64,000 nucleotides of DNA from Cladorhizidae sp. MBARI D1340-BT2 (GCA_028752905.1 JAQNBH010000011.1:7163625-7227624), one strand, 5' to 3'; positions 20,801 to 36,000 are shown, counted from the first letter of the stretch. The notes: generated by a model not told the origin, from the sequence alone. Numbers and translations are program-made.

Positions 20801-23800
20801 AGGAAGTAGTGCCAATGCACTCCACTCTTAGAGAAACGTTGACAAAGTCACAGAAACGACAGCAAAGCAAGGCTGTCCAGATCGCAGTGATCACGACAGC
20901 AGATGCTCAACGACGAGGAATACGTGAAGGCACAACGAAAATGCGACCCCACACTCCAGCCAGCCGGGGCAGAAAGCAAACAACCGCATTCTAAATTTAT
21001 GGTACAGAAGGACGTCCTGTTGAGGAGGACTTGAGAGAGCCTGGGAGAGCCGGGCATGCAAGTGGTGGATACCTCAGGCACACCGAAATTACCTAATCCG
21101 TCAGACACACACAGATCCAACTGGTGGTCATCTTGGGGCGGACAAGATGAGAGCTAAGTTGTCCAGATATTTTTTCTGGCCAGGGGATGGTCAGACAGAT
21201 TACTGAAGCGTGCCAGTTGTGTGAGTTGCCAAAGGCAAGCAAAGCAAATCAAGATGAGTCTACCCACCATAGATAAACTGTTCCCAAGACTGAGAGTGGA
21301 TGTAATTGTACCTCTAACAACGACTACAGATGACAACAAGTTTGTGCTGACTATTGTTGATTTTGGGACGAGATATCCTGATGCTATCCCCATGAGCACG
21401 GCCGATGCAGATCAACGACAAGAGGCCTGTTGCACTCATTTTGGTGTACCCGATGAGGTATATACTTACCGACAATGGAACCAACTTTATCTCAGCAACA
21501 GTCCAAGACTTCTTCACCATGTTAAACATCAAACATCTCAGGTCGTCTCCCTACCATCCCGAGACCAATGGGATGGTGGAGAGATTTAATGGTACCCTGA
21601 AAACCATGACCAAGAAAGCGTGTGGGAACAAGAGGAACTGGGACAGAGACCTATCCTGGCCACTTGCTCTTCACCAGGTTAAATTAAAAACCAAAACAAC
21701 GCAACACATCCACACTCACTGGCAATACATCCACACTCACTGGCAACACATCCACACTCACTGGCAACACATCCACACTCACTGGCAATACATCCCCACT
21801 CATTGGCAATGCATCCACACCCACTGGCTCTTCGCCTACAAGGAATCCCCACATGCTACTCTCGGTTTTTCACCCTTTGAGCTTACTTTTGGAAGACATG
21901 TCAGTGGACCACTCATGTTAGTCCATAAACACTGGACAAGCGAAGACAACAGTAAACAATCAGTGGTTCAACACATGACAAGGTTGCGGGATACATTGTT
22001 GGAGTATCACAGACAAGCTAGAATTACAGAACAAGATGAGAAGAGTAAGACCAAACATGGTATGACCAGAAGGCCAAAGAGATGGAGTTTGTCCTGGGCA
22101 CCAGGTACTGGTCTTACAGCCAGCTCAAGCAAACAAACTGTCAGGAGAATGGCACGGACCATGTATACTGTCTTGGAGAAGGTCTCCCCAGTGACCTATA
22201 TGGTGGATAGGAAAAGGCAATGGCATGTTTACATGCTGAAGGCATGGACCGAACCCTTACCAGCAGTGATGACCATAGCACTCCATGAGAATGACGATGA
22301 AGATCAGATTGTAACGTGAGAGGGAGATGGCAGCCTCCCACACCTCAACTCACAACTCGTTCAACAGCAGCAGCAACAGGTTTTGCAGCTAATTGATAAG
22401 CTTCCCCAACTCTTCAAACTCATTCCGGGAGACACTGACGTTGTACAGCATACAATCCCAGCACGGAAGCACCTGCATGCAGGTCGTCTCCATACCGGAT
22501 CCCCAAAGTATGAGAGGTGGATGCAAGAGGAGAAATTAAGAAGATGCTCGAATTAGGCACTATCAGAGCTTCTAGGAGCCCATGGTGCTCACCCATGCTG
22601 TGCATCCCCAAAAAGGACAAGACAATTCGGATCTGTATAGATTTTCGAAAGCTGAAAGCATTGACCACTCCAGATCCCTACAACCATGCCAAGGGTTGAC
22701 GACCTACTGAACTGCTTGGGAGCATCCACCTATCTCTCTACGTGGCTATTTACAAGTTCATGTGGCCCGGGACGACCGATGCAAGACAGCCTTCATCAGC
22801 CCGTCAGAAAATTTGAGTTCGTTAGACAATCCTTTGGGCTAAAAGGAGCACCTGCCATATTCCAGTGGCTGGTGGATACATTGCTTGACGACACCAAGAA
22901 GTGTGCAGGGCTTATTTGGACGACATTGTCATCTTCAGTAAGTCCTGGGCTGAACATCTACAGCACTTGGAAACAGTTTAGACATTTCTCAGTTCGACAG
23001 GCTGAGCATTGAAGGGCAAGAAATGTAGTGTCGGCGAGGCAGAGTGTTGTTTTCTGGGACATGTGGCGGGGGGAGGAGAGATCATAGAAACAAAAGTAGA
23101 GGCTGTAACGAATTTTGCAGGCCCAGGACTAAGAAGGAGGTGAGGGCATTCCTGCTGGGCCTCAGTGGGTATTATAGACGCTTTGTCAAGAATTATGGAG
23201 ATATCTCAGACGTATTTCCAGACTCGATGAGAGCGAAAGCTCCCACTACTGTATCATGGATGCCTCAGTGTGAACAGGCATTCCAACAGCTCAAGGTTGC
23301 CATTCTTATCTTCCAGACATGTTCAACCTTTTCGTTTAAAAACTGATGCCTCAGATCGAGGCATTGGTGTAGTACTTAGCCAGCTAGTAAATGGCTCAGA
23401 CATGCCCTGTGCTTACTACTCCAAGAAATTACTGGCCAGAGAAGAGAACTATTCAGCTACAGAAAAGGAGTGTTTAGTCAGTAAAGACTATCAAACATTT
23501 CAGGGTCTATCTCTTTGGAACAGGTTTTGAAGTGGTTACAGACCACAGAGCACTGAAGTTTATCCAAGAGAAGCAATCTGACAGTGGCAGAGTACAGAGT
23601 AGCAGAGTAGCCTGTTGGGCCATGCCCTGCAACAATATGACTTCAAAGTTACTTACCACAAAGGCTCTGACAATGAGAATGCTGAGGATTATCAAGACAA
23701 GCCTGGGGTTCCACTATTGTGCGGAATGTTGGCAGAACCAGCCAATGAACTATGAACTGGTAGTTAATCATGCATATACTTTTAGTTATGTGCTAATTTA

Positions 23801-26800
23801 GGGCCATTACTGTAAGGACAGCTGGCAGTCCATATAAGGACTTGCCAGCTGCTCCACGTGATTGATTGTGACAGCAAGATTTGAGGGTTCCTGTAGGAGT
23901 GTAGGTGAAGAGTGTTTGATAAAACAAGATAAGTTGTTGTTTCTTGATTGAGTATATTAGTACTTAGCAGGTGCTTTTGCTAACAGATAGCAACGCAATC
24001 AATGTGACATCACCAACAGACTAGCTAGCCCGCCACTTATAAGGTGAACTAGCCCCCCCTCTATTAGAACAACACTGCAGTTGCTGAATTGAAAAGGTTT
24101 ACAGAGGGGGGCATGGTCTTGGACTAGTTTGACTTTAAATTTATTAAAGGAACATTAAGGTGCTTGGGAGAGTAATATTGGTGGGTCATTTTGTTAGGTT
24201 TATCCTTTCTGGGCAAGTTTACAGAGGGGGGCATGGTCTTGGACTAGTTTGCCTTTAAATTTATTAAAGGAACATTAAGGGGCTTGGGAGAGTAATATTG
24301 GTGTGTCATTTTGGTAGGTTTATCCTTTCTGGGCAAGTTTACAGAGGGGGGCATGGTCTTGGACTAGTTTGACTTTACATTTATTAAAGGAACATTAAGG
24401 GGCTTGGGAGAGTAATATTGGTGTGTCATTTTGGCAGGTTTATCCTTTCTGGGCAAGTTTACAGAGGGGGGCATGGTCTTGGACATGGTCTTGGACTAGT
24501 TTGACTTTAAATTTATTAAAGGAACATTAAGGTGCTTGGGAGAGTAATATTGGTGTGTCATTTTGGTAGGTTTATCCTTTCTGGGCAAGTTTACAGAGGG
24601 GCATGGTCTTGGACATGGTCTTGGACTAGTTTGACTTTAAATTTATTAAAGGAACATTAAGGGGCTTGGGAGAGTAATATTGGTGTGTCATTTTGGCAGG
24701 TTTATCCTTTCTGGGCAAGTTTACAGAGGGGGGCATGGTTTGGACTAGTTTGACTTTAAATTTATTAGAGGAACATTAAGGGGCTTGGGAGAGTAATATT
24801 GGTGGGTCATTTTGGCAGGTTTATCCTTTCTGGGCAAGGCCAGGCACCTCTGCTAACATACAAAAGTGGGTGGGTCTAATGTGAATACATGCATTTTTTA
24901 TATAAATATTTCCCCCTACAGGTGCAGCTATGTCTACAGGATGCGTGGAGCACTTATAGATGCAAGATGATATCTGTAGTAAGTGGAAGTTTCATTCCTT
25001 ATTGCAATATTGAGTAAAATGGTGAAGTAACCACTTCCTCCCTCGCTGTTGGTGGGATTTAGATGGGAGAAGGGGGCAAGGAGGAGGTAAAACCACAGAA
25101 TAGAGAAAACTTGTGTGTAAAACTTTGAAGCTGCATAGATTCTGCATGCATGCTTCCCTCTATGTACTAGATATATTATGTACTAGATCAAAAGCAAGAT
25201 CTGTCTGTGTGCTCTCTTTTGGCACTAAAAACGTTGCGTAGGTACCTACAACTATGCCAGAGGCAACCTGCAGCTAAAGTGGGGTGACCTCAAAATCTTC
25301 TGCAGTTGTTGCGCCTGATGATTGGTAAGCACTGGATGGCTGAAATTACTACCCGTCAAGAGGAAGCGTTACTCTAAACAACTACAGTAGGCATTTTCAA
25401 ACTTTAGGTGTCGAGCGCAGGCTTTGGCAATGTATGGTAGAAGCCAAATCCTATTGCTCTGTGTGATGAATATACATACACATGCATGTATGCCCACATG
25501 CACACACCTCTCCTTTTCTACGGCACTCTTGGTGCTTTCCCGCTCGTTTCCTGCTCCCATTTTCATCTTTTTTTGTACTTGGTTTTCCATCATCTTACAC
25601 TGAAGCAGCTGTTCAGCAGTGCAATAAGGGGGGACAGTTGCATTTTTAATTTTTTAAATTAAAGTTATGGTACAACTTTAGAGCTCCGTAGATTCTGGAA
25701 ACTTCATGGTATGGACTTGATATATAGCTTAAAAGATAGGTCTCTCTGTGTGCTCTCTTTTGATACTAAAATATTTTTCATAGGTATAACTATAGGAAAG
25801 TTACTAGACCTAAAGTGGAGGGACCTCAAAACCTGAATGCCTGCAACCTCCACATAAATAACTCAAAAGTGCTAAAGACCTAAAATTGGTACCAGTCGCT
25901 AGACTCTATTCAACGACTGTTTTCATTAGGCGTTAAAATGTAAGTATGTGGTCAAGCGCGTGGGTGGAAAATGATTTTTAACGTTAGTACACAGAATTAG
26001 AATGTGGCAGATCATGCCATGGAGGTGTCTATTGCTCTGTAATGAACATTCCCCCCCCCTTCATGTTTTTCAAAAATTCACTTTGAGTATTTTTATTAGG
26101 TGCTAAAAAGTGGCCTTAAGTGCCTAAGAGGTCCAGCTGTGACCACTGAATATGTGGGTTGCTTGGCCACTACAGGCTAAGTGTCCTCCTACATCTATAA
26201 TGAAAACACTCATTGACTATTCCTGTATCACTACAGCCAGCTGTTGAGCGGTCAGGCACTCAGATGTTGAGGTCCCCCCACTTTAGCTGCAGGGAACTTT
26301 GGCATAGTTATAGTAGTATTAAAAAAAAGAGGACAAGGAGAGAGAGCTGTGTTTTGAGCTATGTATCAAGTTCATATAGTGAAGTGTGCAGAATCTATGG
26401 AGCTCCAATGTCATAACCACAAGCTTTTCCTAGTTTCTCTATTCTGTGGTTTAGACCCTCCCTTTTGGAAATGGGAGGCTGTTTCTGTCAAAACCACTTG
26501 GCTCCCACCTGGTAGCTTGGTAATGAGTTTTTCATTAATATGTGGTTGCTATGCATATGTGTGGTTGCTAAGCATATGTGGTTGCTAAGCATATGTGGTT
26601 GCTAAGCATATGTGGTTGCTAAGCTAACTATTTCTGAGTTCCACACCTCACCTTGTTCTACTGCTTGCTTTTTTTTAATCTATGGATTCTAAGTGCTAAA
26701 ACCTGAATATCATTGTCTTACTGCACCCCCCCCCCCCCCCCCCCCCCACACACACACCCTATGTCTCCCTGCACAACTGCACACCCACCACCATGTGTGA

Positions 26801-27027
26801 GCTGTTTATGTGTAATGTTAGAAGTTGGCATGCTTGTAATCGAAACAAACTAGCTAGATTGAGAGAGCTGTGAAAGATATTTCTTCTGCATATAACTACT
26901 GTACCAACCTAGCACTTGAGTACTTCCTCCCCTTAGCAATTCCCTTCAGAACCAGGTAAGTAAAGATATTATATAAAAATTAGGCACGCCAAACATTTCC
27001 CCCCTGCCCTTCCTGCCCTCCTCCTCC

Positions 27028-27059
<32 letters not shown>

Positions 27060-30000
27060 AGACAGCAGTTGTGGGCACTTAGACCTTGAGCCCAGAGCTA
27101 CTAATTTAATTGAAACTGTTTGATCTAATTAACTGATATAGCCCCTCCCAACAACAATTAATAGGTGGTAATAGTAAATCTCCCCTCTAATTAACAGATT
27201 AACCACGATAGATGGTAATTGGCATCACAGGTGCACAAACTCTGAACGTGGTTGACTTGGCATCAAATAGCAATTTTTGTGCCCATTAGTCCACTAAAAA
27301 ATGGTTGGTTTTAAACTTGTTTATATGGCAGTATTGCACTTCTAGAAAAAAGGATGCTGCTCATATGAATCCATTACCAGCTAGCACAAGCCCTGTCACT
27401 CTGTCTAACAAGATAAGCTAGCTAGCTACACAGAAAATTAATTGAGTACAAAATTATGGCTTTTTCCTACCTTCACTGCTAGCGTTTGGGTCATCCAGCA
27501 TCTAATAGACTCTGGTAAAGCTTGCATGTTGAAAGAGCATCATAAAAGTCGATCATTAGCTAAACATTGCCTCAACATCGAAGATAGCCTTTAAGATAGA
27601 GAAGCATGAACTCTTAATGGTCACTAAAGCATGGCAGACTAGGTGTTTTCATAATTTGGTAGCCAAGACACCACTTGTCTTTAGGGCAGATGATAGTGAA
27701 GCTCTTCAAATGCTAGTCCAAGCTTCAGGCATTTTCCCCCTCACTAATGTTGAATGAGGTGAACTTGAAAATGACTCCGCCCCATGCATTATAGTACAAT
27801 ATTTTTTTAATGATGTGGTTAATCAGTTAACTGGAAAATGGGGATTTAAGTACTTAATTAAGGAATAGCATCAGGTTAGGTTAAAAATGGCTTTAATGAG
27901 TTGTGGAATTGAGTGCTGGCAATTATAGGTCTAGTTTCTCTCTGCCAGCAGCCCACAAGAGTTACGCATATTTCCCCGTGTACATAAAGGCCTGTCCACA
28001 TTGCACAGGTCAATGTAGATTAATGTGCATTGGTCGCATCCACCTTGATAAGTGGTTTGAGTCAAATAAGAGCATTTAAATAACTGAGAGTGTGCGTTGA
28101 AAAGAATTTCATCCACTCACGTCTTCGTGATGCTGCAGTTGGGGACTTTGGAGCTAGCTGTGTCTGCGGCCCAACTAGCTAGCTAGACCAACTACATAGC
28201 TAGAGAACTGTTGCTATGTTTATACGCCCTGCATCTGCACTTCTGAAGTTCGTGCAGTCGCAACCTTCGTTGGTTCTGCCTTTCCCTCAGCTCTTTCCTT
28301 TTTCTTCTCGACAGAAAATGTTTCCTGTACATCTGTAGGTAGCTGATCAGCAAGAAAAGGATGCAGAAACAAACTCCATCTCAACTACAGCTACAGTATA
28401 TGATTTTGACTGACTTTGATAAGCTAATTATTTTTGCAGTTTATTTCGGTAGTGTGGACGCAACGAATGTGCATTGACTTGGAGAGTTTTTTCCTATGAC
28501 CGTGGCCAACGCGCACTAATGCACATTAGTTTAGATGAAGTGTGGACAGGCCTTAAATCTAGTTGTCATGAACATCAATATCTAGCAGAGATCCCAGGAG
28601 GGGCGATAGTGGCTGCAAATGTGGGCTAATTAACCTTGATTGGCTTGCAGGCTAGTGAAACATCACATGTACTTATATAGCCTGATGCTCAGAGTTCTCT
28701 CAAGGTTGTTGAATGACTCTCAGTGGGGGGATCAGAAGAGAAAACCTTGCAGGAACCCCCAGAGTGAGCTCAGATGACGATTTCTTTCAGTGACCCTCAG
28801 TGGCTCGAGGACAAAATGCTCAGAGCTCTCTCAGGGTGGTTAAATGACCCGTTTCAGAGGACAAAGCCTTGCAGTGACCCTCAGTGGGTGTTCAGAGGAC
28901 AAAACCTTGCAATGACCCTCAGTGGGTGTTCAGAGGACAAAGCCTTGCAGTGACCCTCAGTTAGGGTTCAGAGGACAAAGAGGACAAACCTTGCAATGAC
29001 CCTCAGTGGGTGTTCAGAGGATAAAGCCTTGCAATGACCCTCAGTGGGGGTTCAGAGGACAAAGCCTTGCAATGACCCTCAGTGGGGGCTCAGAGGACAA
29101 AGCCTTGCAATGACCCTCAGTGGAGGTTCAGAGGACAAAGCCTTGCAGTGACCCTCAGTTAGGGTTCAGAGGACAAAGAGGACAAACCTTGCAATGACCC
29201 TCAGTGGGTGTTCAGAGGATAAAGCCTTGCAATGACCCTCAGTGGGGGTTCAGAGGACAAAGCCTTGCAGTGACCCTCAGTGGGTGTTCAGCGGACAAAG
29301 CCTTGCAGTGACCCTTAGTGGGTGTTCAGAGGACAAAGCCTTGCAATGACCCTCAGCACTTGGAGGTTCAGAGGACAAAGCCTTGCAATGACCCTCAGTG
29401 TGCGTTCACAGGACAAGGCCTTGCAGTGACCCTCAGTGGGTGTTCAGAGGACAAAGGAGTGACCCTCAGTGGGTGTTCAGAGGACAAAGCCTTGCAGTGA
29501 CCCTTAGTGGGTGTTCAGAGGACAAAGGAGTGACCCCCAGTGGGTGTTCAGAGGACAAAGCCTTGCAGTGACCCTCAGTGGGTGTTCAGAAGACAAAGGA
29601 GTGACCCTCAGTGGGTGTTCAGAGGACAAAGCCTTGCAGTGACCCTCAGTGGGTGTTCAGAGGACAAAGCCTTGCAGTGACCCTTAGTGGGTGTTCAGAG
29701 GACAAAGCCTTGCAGTGACCCTTAGTGGGTGTCAGAGGACAAAGCCTTTCAGTGACCCTCAGTGGGTGTACAGAGGACAAAGCCTTGCAGTGACCCTCAG
29801 TGGGTGTTCAGAGGACAAAGCCTTGCAATGACCCTCAGTGGGTGTTCAGAGGACAAAGCCTTGCAGTGACCCTCAGTGGGTGTTCAGAGGACAAAGCCTT
29901 GCAGTGACCCTCAGTGGGTGTTCAGAGGACAAAGCCTTGCAATGACTCTCAGTGGGTGTTCAGAGGACAAAGCCTTGCAGTGACCCTCAGTGGGTGTTCA

Positions 30001-33000
30001 GAGGACAAAGCCTTGCAGTGACCCTCAGTGGGTGTTCAGAGGACAAAGCCTTGCAATGACCCTCAGCGGGTGTTCAGAGGACAAAGCTTGCAATGACCCT
30101 CAGTGGGTGTTCAGAGGACAAAGCCTTGCAATGACCCTCAGCACTTGGAGGTTCAGAGGACAAAGCCTTGCAATGACCCTCAGTGTGCGTTCACAGGACA
30201 AAGCCTTGCAGTGACCCTCAGTGGGTGTTCAGAGGACAAAGGAGTGACCCTCAGTGGGTGTTCAGAGGACAAAGCCTTGCAGTAACCCTCAGTGGGTGTT
30301 CAGAGGACAAAGCCTTGCAGTAACCCTCAGTGGGTGTTCAGAGGACAAAGCCTTGCAATGACCCTAGTGGGGGTTCAGAGGACAAAGCCTTGCAATGACC
30401 CTCAGTGGGTGTTCAGAGGACAAAGCCTTGCAATGACCCTAGTGGGGGTTCAGAGGACAAAGCCTTGCAATGACCCTCAGTGGGTGTTCAGAGGACAAAG
30501 GACCCTAGTGGGGGTTCAGAGGACAAACCCTTGCAAGCCTCATTCTTGTCGTTGTCAACTAGTGCATGCTGCTGGCTGAACATTACACACAGAGGGACAT
30601 CACTCACTTGGCCACCATCGTCAGCCAATCTGTCCCACACATTTTCAAGACCTAGTTTGAACGAAGTGAATTAGCTCCAAGGCGAGCACATAAGAGTCAT
30701 ATTTTAATTATAGTGCATAAATGATAACTTAGATTTGACAGAGCGATGGTCATGATGGGAAGGAGAGGCAAAGATGAAGCACATAAGGTTTCTTGTGTGT
30801 GCATGTGTGTGCATGTGTGTGCGCATGTGTGTGCGTGCATGTGTATGTGTGTGTGCGTGCGTGTGCGTGTGTGTGTGCATGTGTGTGTGCCTACAATGAG
30901 TAAAACATGCGTAGAAACTATGTGGCTATGGTTCATAGAAACTATGTGGCAATGGTTCAAATGATCTTTACTGGCAGGTTGCAAAGGTCAAATGTCACCT
31001 CTAATATTGCTGGCATTGGCTAAATTAATACTTGAAGTTCACCAAGAGAGCATTTGGCAGAGGGAAGGCTCCACTTAAAATGGCTGGCATGCAGGCATTC
31101 ATTCATATTCCCAGGGTTAGCTAGGAGAATTTGTAAAGCCATTTTTAGCCTTAATGCTGTTCTATTAATGTAAGTAGTAATGTAAGTAGATTCACATTTT
31201 CACTTAATTAGAGAGGTAATTTCTGGAGCAGCCCATTGCTATTATCTTGGTGCGAGGTCCTACGTACATCAGTTGATGGGGTCAAATGTTGCCAATTCAT
31301 TAAGCTGGGCTCCTAACATGATCGCATACTGTTCAGATAAGAGTTTCCCATTACAGATTGGGAATGTGTAGTCTCTGCTGTCTGATATGTGAGGTGTGTG
31401 TCTTCTGGTGTTATGATGTGCTTCTTGTGTTTGTGTGTGCATGCGTGTGTGTGTGTGTGTGTGCATCTGAGTGTCTGAGTGTGGGTGCGAATGCGTGCAT
31501 GTGTATCTCTGTGTGTGCATGTGTATTTATGTGTGTGTGCATGTGTATATGTGTACAGTGTATGTGTGTGTGCATGTGTGTTTGTGTGTGCATGTGTATA
31601 TGTGTGCATGCGTGTGTGTGTGAACGTGTGCATGTGTATCTCTGTGTGTGCATGTGTATTTATGTGTGTGTATATGTGTGTGTGTGCATGTGTGTGTGCA
31701 AATGTATGTGTGTGTGCAAGTGTGTGTGTGTGTGCATGTGTGTGTGCAAGTGTATGTGTGTGTGCAAGTGTGTGTGTGCATGTGTGCATGTGTGTGTATC
31801 TGATATGATTCTACTCTCCCCAACCCTACATATAGATTGCCATACTCCTATTCCTGGTCTCGATATTTTCAGCTGGTCTACTCATCGGCCATTATGCCAT
31901 TTCTTGTACGTATGTGTGTATTTGTTTGTAAACAGTTGTTATGTTTTTGTCTCTATTTATGACAAGAAGTATCAGAGAAACAATATTTGTGACTATATTT
32001 GACGCTCTATTTGTAGGTTTGTGTGTGTGTGTGTGTGTTGTCGGGAGTGGGTGTGTCCTATGCCACACACCCTTCCACGTCGCATGGCGTACCTTAAGGC
32101 TGCGATTTTGGCCGGGTCTTAAGTTAAACGAAATCAGCAAGTGGCTAGATTTTTTGCTCTGGTGTACCAACAACCGGAAAAGCTGGCTCACGAAGAATGT
32201 TTGACGATTCAAACATAGACAGATGTTTGATGGTGTTAAGGCCTGGCGATGGTGACGTTGAAGTGGGTTTGGTCAGACTTCATGGGCAAGGTCAAGCAGC
32301 ACTGTGGACAGTTTTTTATTGGCTAGTTGTGTGGGAGGATACCATATATATATATTGCAGCATCTTAAAATGGAATTTATATCTCACTTGATGCTCGAGA
32401 AAAGAATTAAAAGAGGTTTTTTTCCTTTTTCTCTCCAGTAATGAGGTTGACCTTGGAACTTTAAGGCTGACCTCAGAGCTGTAATAAGGATGATCTTGGA
32501 ACTGTTACATACTAGAACATTCAAATTTACGTGAAATGGAGACAAGATAAAGCACTCGGCATGAACAGCAAGACAAAACCCAAACTCCAAAATCACTCAA
32601 CACAACATCACTAGACTAGGCACTGTACATGCATGCTCACACACTGCATGCATCACTAACACTAGGCACTGTACATGCATGCTCACACACTGCATGCATC
32701 ACTAACACTAGGCACTGTACATGCATGCTCACACACTGCATGCATCACTAACACTAGGCACTGTACATGCATGCTCACACACTGCATGCATCACTAACAC
32801 TAGGCACTGTACATGCATGCTCACACACTGCATGCATCACTAACACTAGGCACTGTACATGTACGCTCACACACTGCATGCATCACTAACACTAGGCACT
32901 GTACATGCATGCTCACACACTGCATGCATCACTAACACTAGGCACTGTACATGCATGCTCACACACTGCATGCATCACTAACACTAGGCACTGTACATGC

Positions 33001-36000
33001 ATGCTCACACACTGCATGCATCACTAACACTAGGCACTGTACATGCATGCTCACACACTGCATGCATCACTAACACTAGGCACTGTACATGCATGCTCAC
33101 ACACTGCATGCATCACTAACACTAGGCACTGTACATGCATGCTCACACACTGCATGCATCACTAACACTAGGCACTGCATGCTCACACACTACATGCATC
33201 ACTAACACTAGGCACTGTACATGCATGCTCACACACTGCATGCATCACTAACACTAGGCACTGCATGCTCACACACTGCATGCATCACTAACACTAGGCA
33301 CTGCATGCTCACACACTGCATGCATCACTAACACTAGGCACTGTACATGCATGCTCACACACTGCATGCATCACTAACACTAGGCACTGTACATGCATGC
33401 TCACACACTGCATGCATCACTAACACTAGGCACTGTACATGCATGCTCACACACTGCATGCATCACTAACACTAGGCACTGTACATGCATGCTCACACAC
33501 TGCATGCATCACTAACACTAGGCACTGTACATGCATGCTCACACACTGCATGCATCACTAACACTAGGCACTGTACATGCATGCTCACACACTGCATGCA
33601 TCACTAACACTAGGCACTGTACATGCATGCTCACACACTGCATGCATCACTAACACTAGGCACTGTACATGCATGCTCACACACTGCATGCATCACTAAC
33701 ACTAGGCACTGTACATGCATGCTCACACACTGCATGCATCACTAACACTAGGCACTGTACATGCATGCTCACACACTACATGCATCACTAACACTAGGCA
33801 CTGTACATGCATGCTCACACACTACATGCATCACTAACACTAGGCACTGTACATGCATGCTCACATACTGCATGCATCACTAACACTAGGCACTGTACAT
33901 GCATGCTCACACACTGCATGCATCACTAACACTAGGCACTGTACATGCATGCTCACACACTGCATGCATCACTAACACTAGGCACTGTACATGCATGCTC
34001 ACACACTGCATGCATCACTAACACTAGGCACTGCATGCTCACACACTGCATGCATCACTAACACTAGGCACTGTACATGCATGCTCACACACTGCATGCA
34101 TCACTAACACTAGGCACTGTACATGCATGCTCACACACTGCATGCATCACTAACACTAGGCACTGTACATGCATGCTCACACACTACATGCATCACTAAC
34201 ACTAGGCACTGTACATGCATGCTCACATACTGCATGCATCACTAACACTAGGCACTGTACATGCATGCTCACATACTGCATGCATCACTAACACTAGGCA
34301 CTGTACATGCATGCTCACATACTGCATGCATCACTAACACTAGGCACTGTACATGCATGCTCACACACTACATGCATCACTAACACTAGGCACTGTACAT
34401 GCATGCTCACACACTGCATGCATCACTAACACTAGACACTGTACATGCATGCTCACACACTGCATGCATCACTAACACTAGGCACTGCATGCTCACACAC
34501 TACATGCATCACTAACACTAGGCACTGCATGCTCACACACTGCATGCATCACTAACACTAGGCACTGCATGCTCACACACTGCATGCATCACTAACACTA
34601 GGCACTGTACATGCATGCTCACACACTGCATGCATCACTAACACTAGGCACCGTACACGCATGCTCACACACTGCATGCATCACTAACACTAGGCACTGT
34701 ACATGCATGCTCACACACTGCATGCATCACTAACACTAGGCACTGTACATGCATGCTCACACACTGCATGCATCACTAACACTAGGCACTGTACATGCAT
34801 GCTCACACACTGCATGCATCACTAACACTAGGCACTGTACATGCATGCTCACACACTGCATGCATCACTAACACTAGGCACTGTACATGCATGCTCACAC
34901 ACTACATGCATCACTAACACTAGGCACTGTACATGCATGCTCACACACTGCATGCATCACTAACACTAGGCACTGTACATGCATGCTCACACACTACATG
35001 CATCACTAACACTAGGCACTGTACATGCATGCTCACACACTGCATGCATCACTAACACTAGGCACTGCATGCTCACACACTACATGCATCACTAACACTA
35101 GGCACTGTACATGCATGCTCACACACTGCATGCATCACTAACACTAGGCACTGTACATGCATGCTCACACACTACATGCATCACTAACACTAGGCACTGT
35201 ACATGCTCACACACTACATGCATCACTAACACTAGGCACTGTACATGCATGCTCACTGCATGCATCACTAACACTAGGCACTGTACATGCATGCTCACAC
35301 ACTGCATGCATCACTAACACTAGGCACTGTACATGCATGCTCACACACTGCATGCATCACTAACACTAGGCACTGTACATGCATGCTCACACACTACATG
35401 CATCACTAACACTAGGCACTGTACATGCATGCTCACACACTGCATGCATCACTAACACTAGGCACTGTACATGCATGCTCACACACTGCATGCATCACTA
35501 ACACTAGGCACTGTACATGCATGCTCACACACTGCATGCATCACTAACACTAGGCACTGTACATGCATGCTCACACACTGCATGCATCACTAACACTAGG
35601 CACTGTACATGCATGCTCACACACTACATGCATCACTAACACTAGGCACTGCATGCTCACACACTGCATGCATCACTAACACTAGGCACTGTACATGCAT
35701 GCTCACACACTGCATGCATCACTAACACTAGGCACTGTACATGCATGCTCACACACTGCATGCATCACTAACACTAGGCACTGTACATGCATGCTCACAC
35801 ACTGCATGCATCACTAACACTAGGCACTGCATGCTCACACACTGCATGCATCACTAACACTAGGCACTGTACATGCATGCTCACACACTGCATGCATCAC
35901 TAACACTAGGCACTGTACATGCATGCTCACACACTGCATGCATCACTAACACTAGGCACTGCATGCTCACACACTACATGCATCACTAACACTAGGCACT

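Larger units (their letters stand above)
19745..23760 (+). mobile_element. Second Gmr1-type Ty3/gypsy element, decayed
   Basis: Plus-strand remains in the order gag, protease, integrase, RT, RNase H, again with integrase before RT. Many frameshifts and stops show it is much older than the 2.37-7.94 kb copy, and the two differ clearly in sequence. I could not find paired LTRs. The stretch after 23760 (with CATATAAGG) might be LTR remnant but has no partner on the left. The element lies in ENPP intron 2 in the same orientation as the gene. Confidence 0.85.

Noticed and set aside
23761..24000. 3' LTR of the second Gmr1-type element
   Set aside because: No matching copy found to the left of 19745, so an LTR cannot be shown.
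31313..31823. His/Thr- and Cys/Val-rich frames near the membrane exon
   Set aside because: Translations of the TG microsatellite; only the unique 31836-31909 stretch in another frame looks coding.
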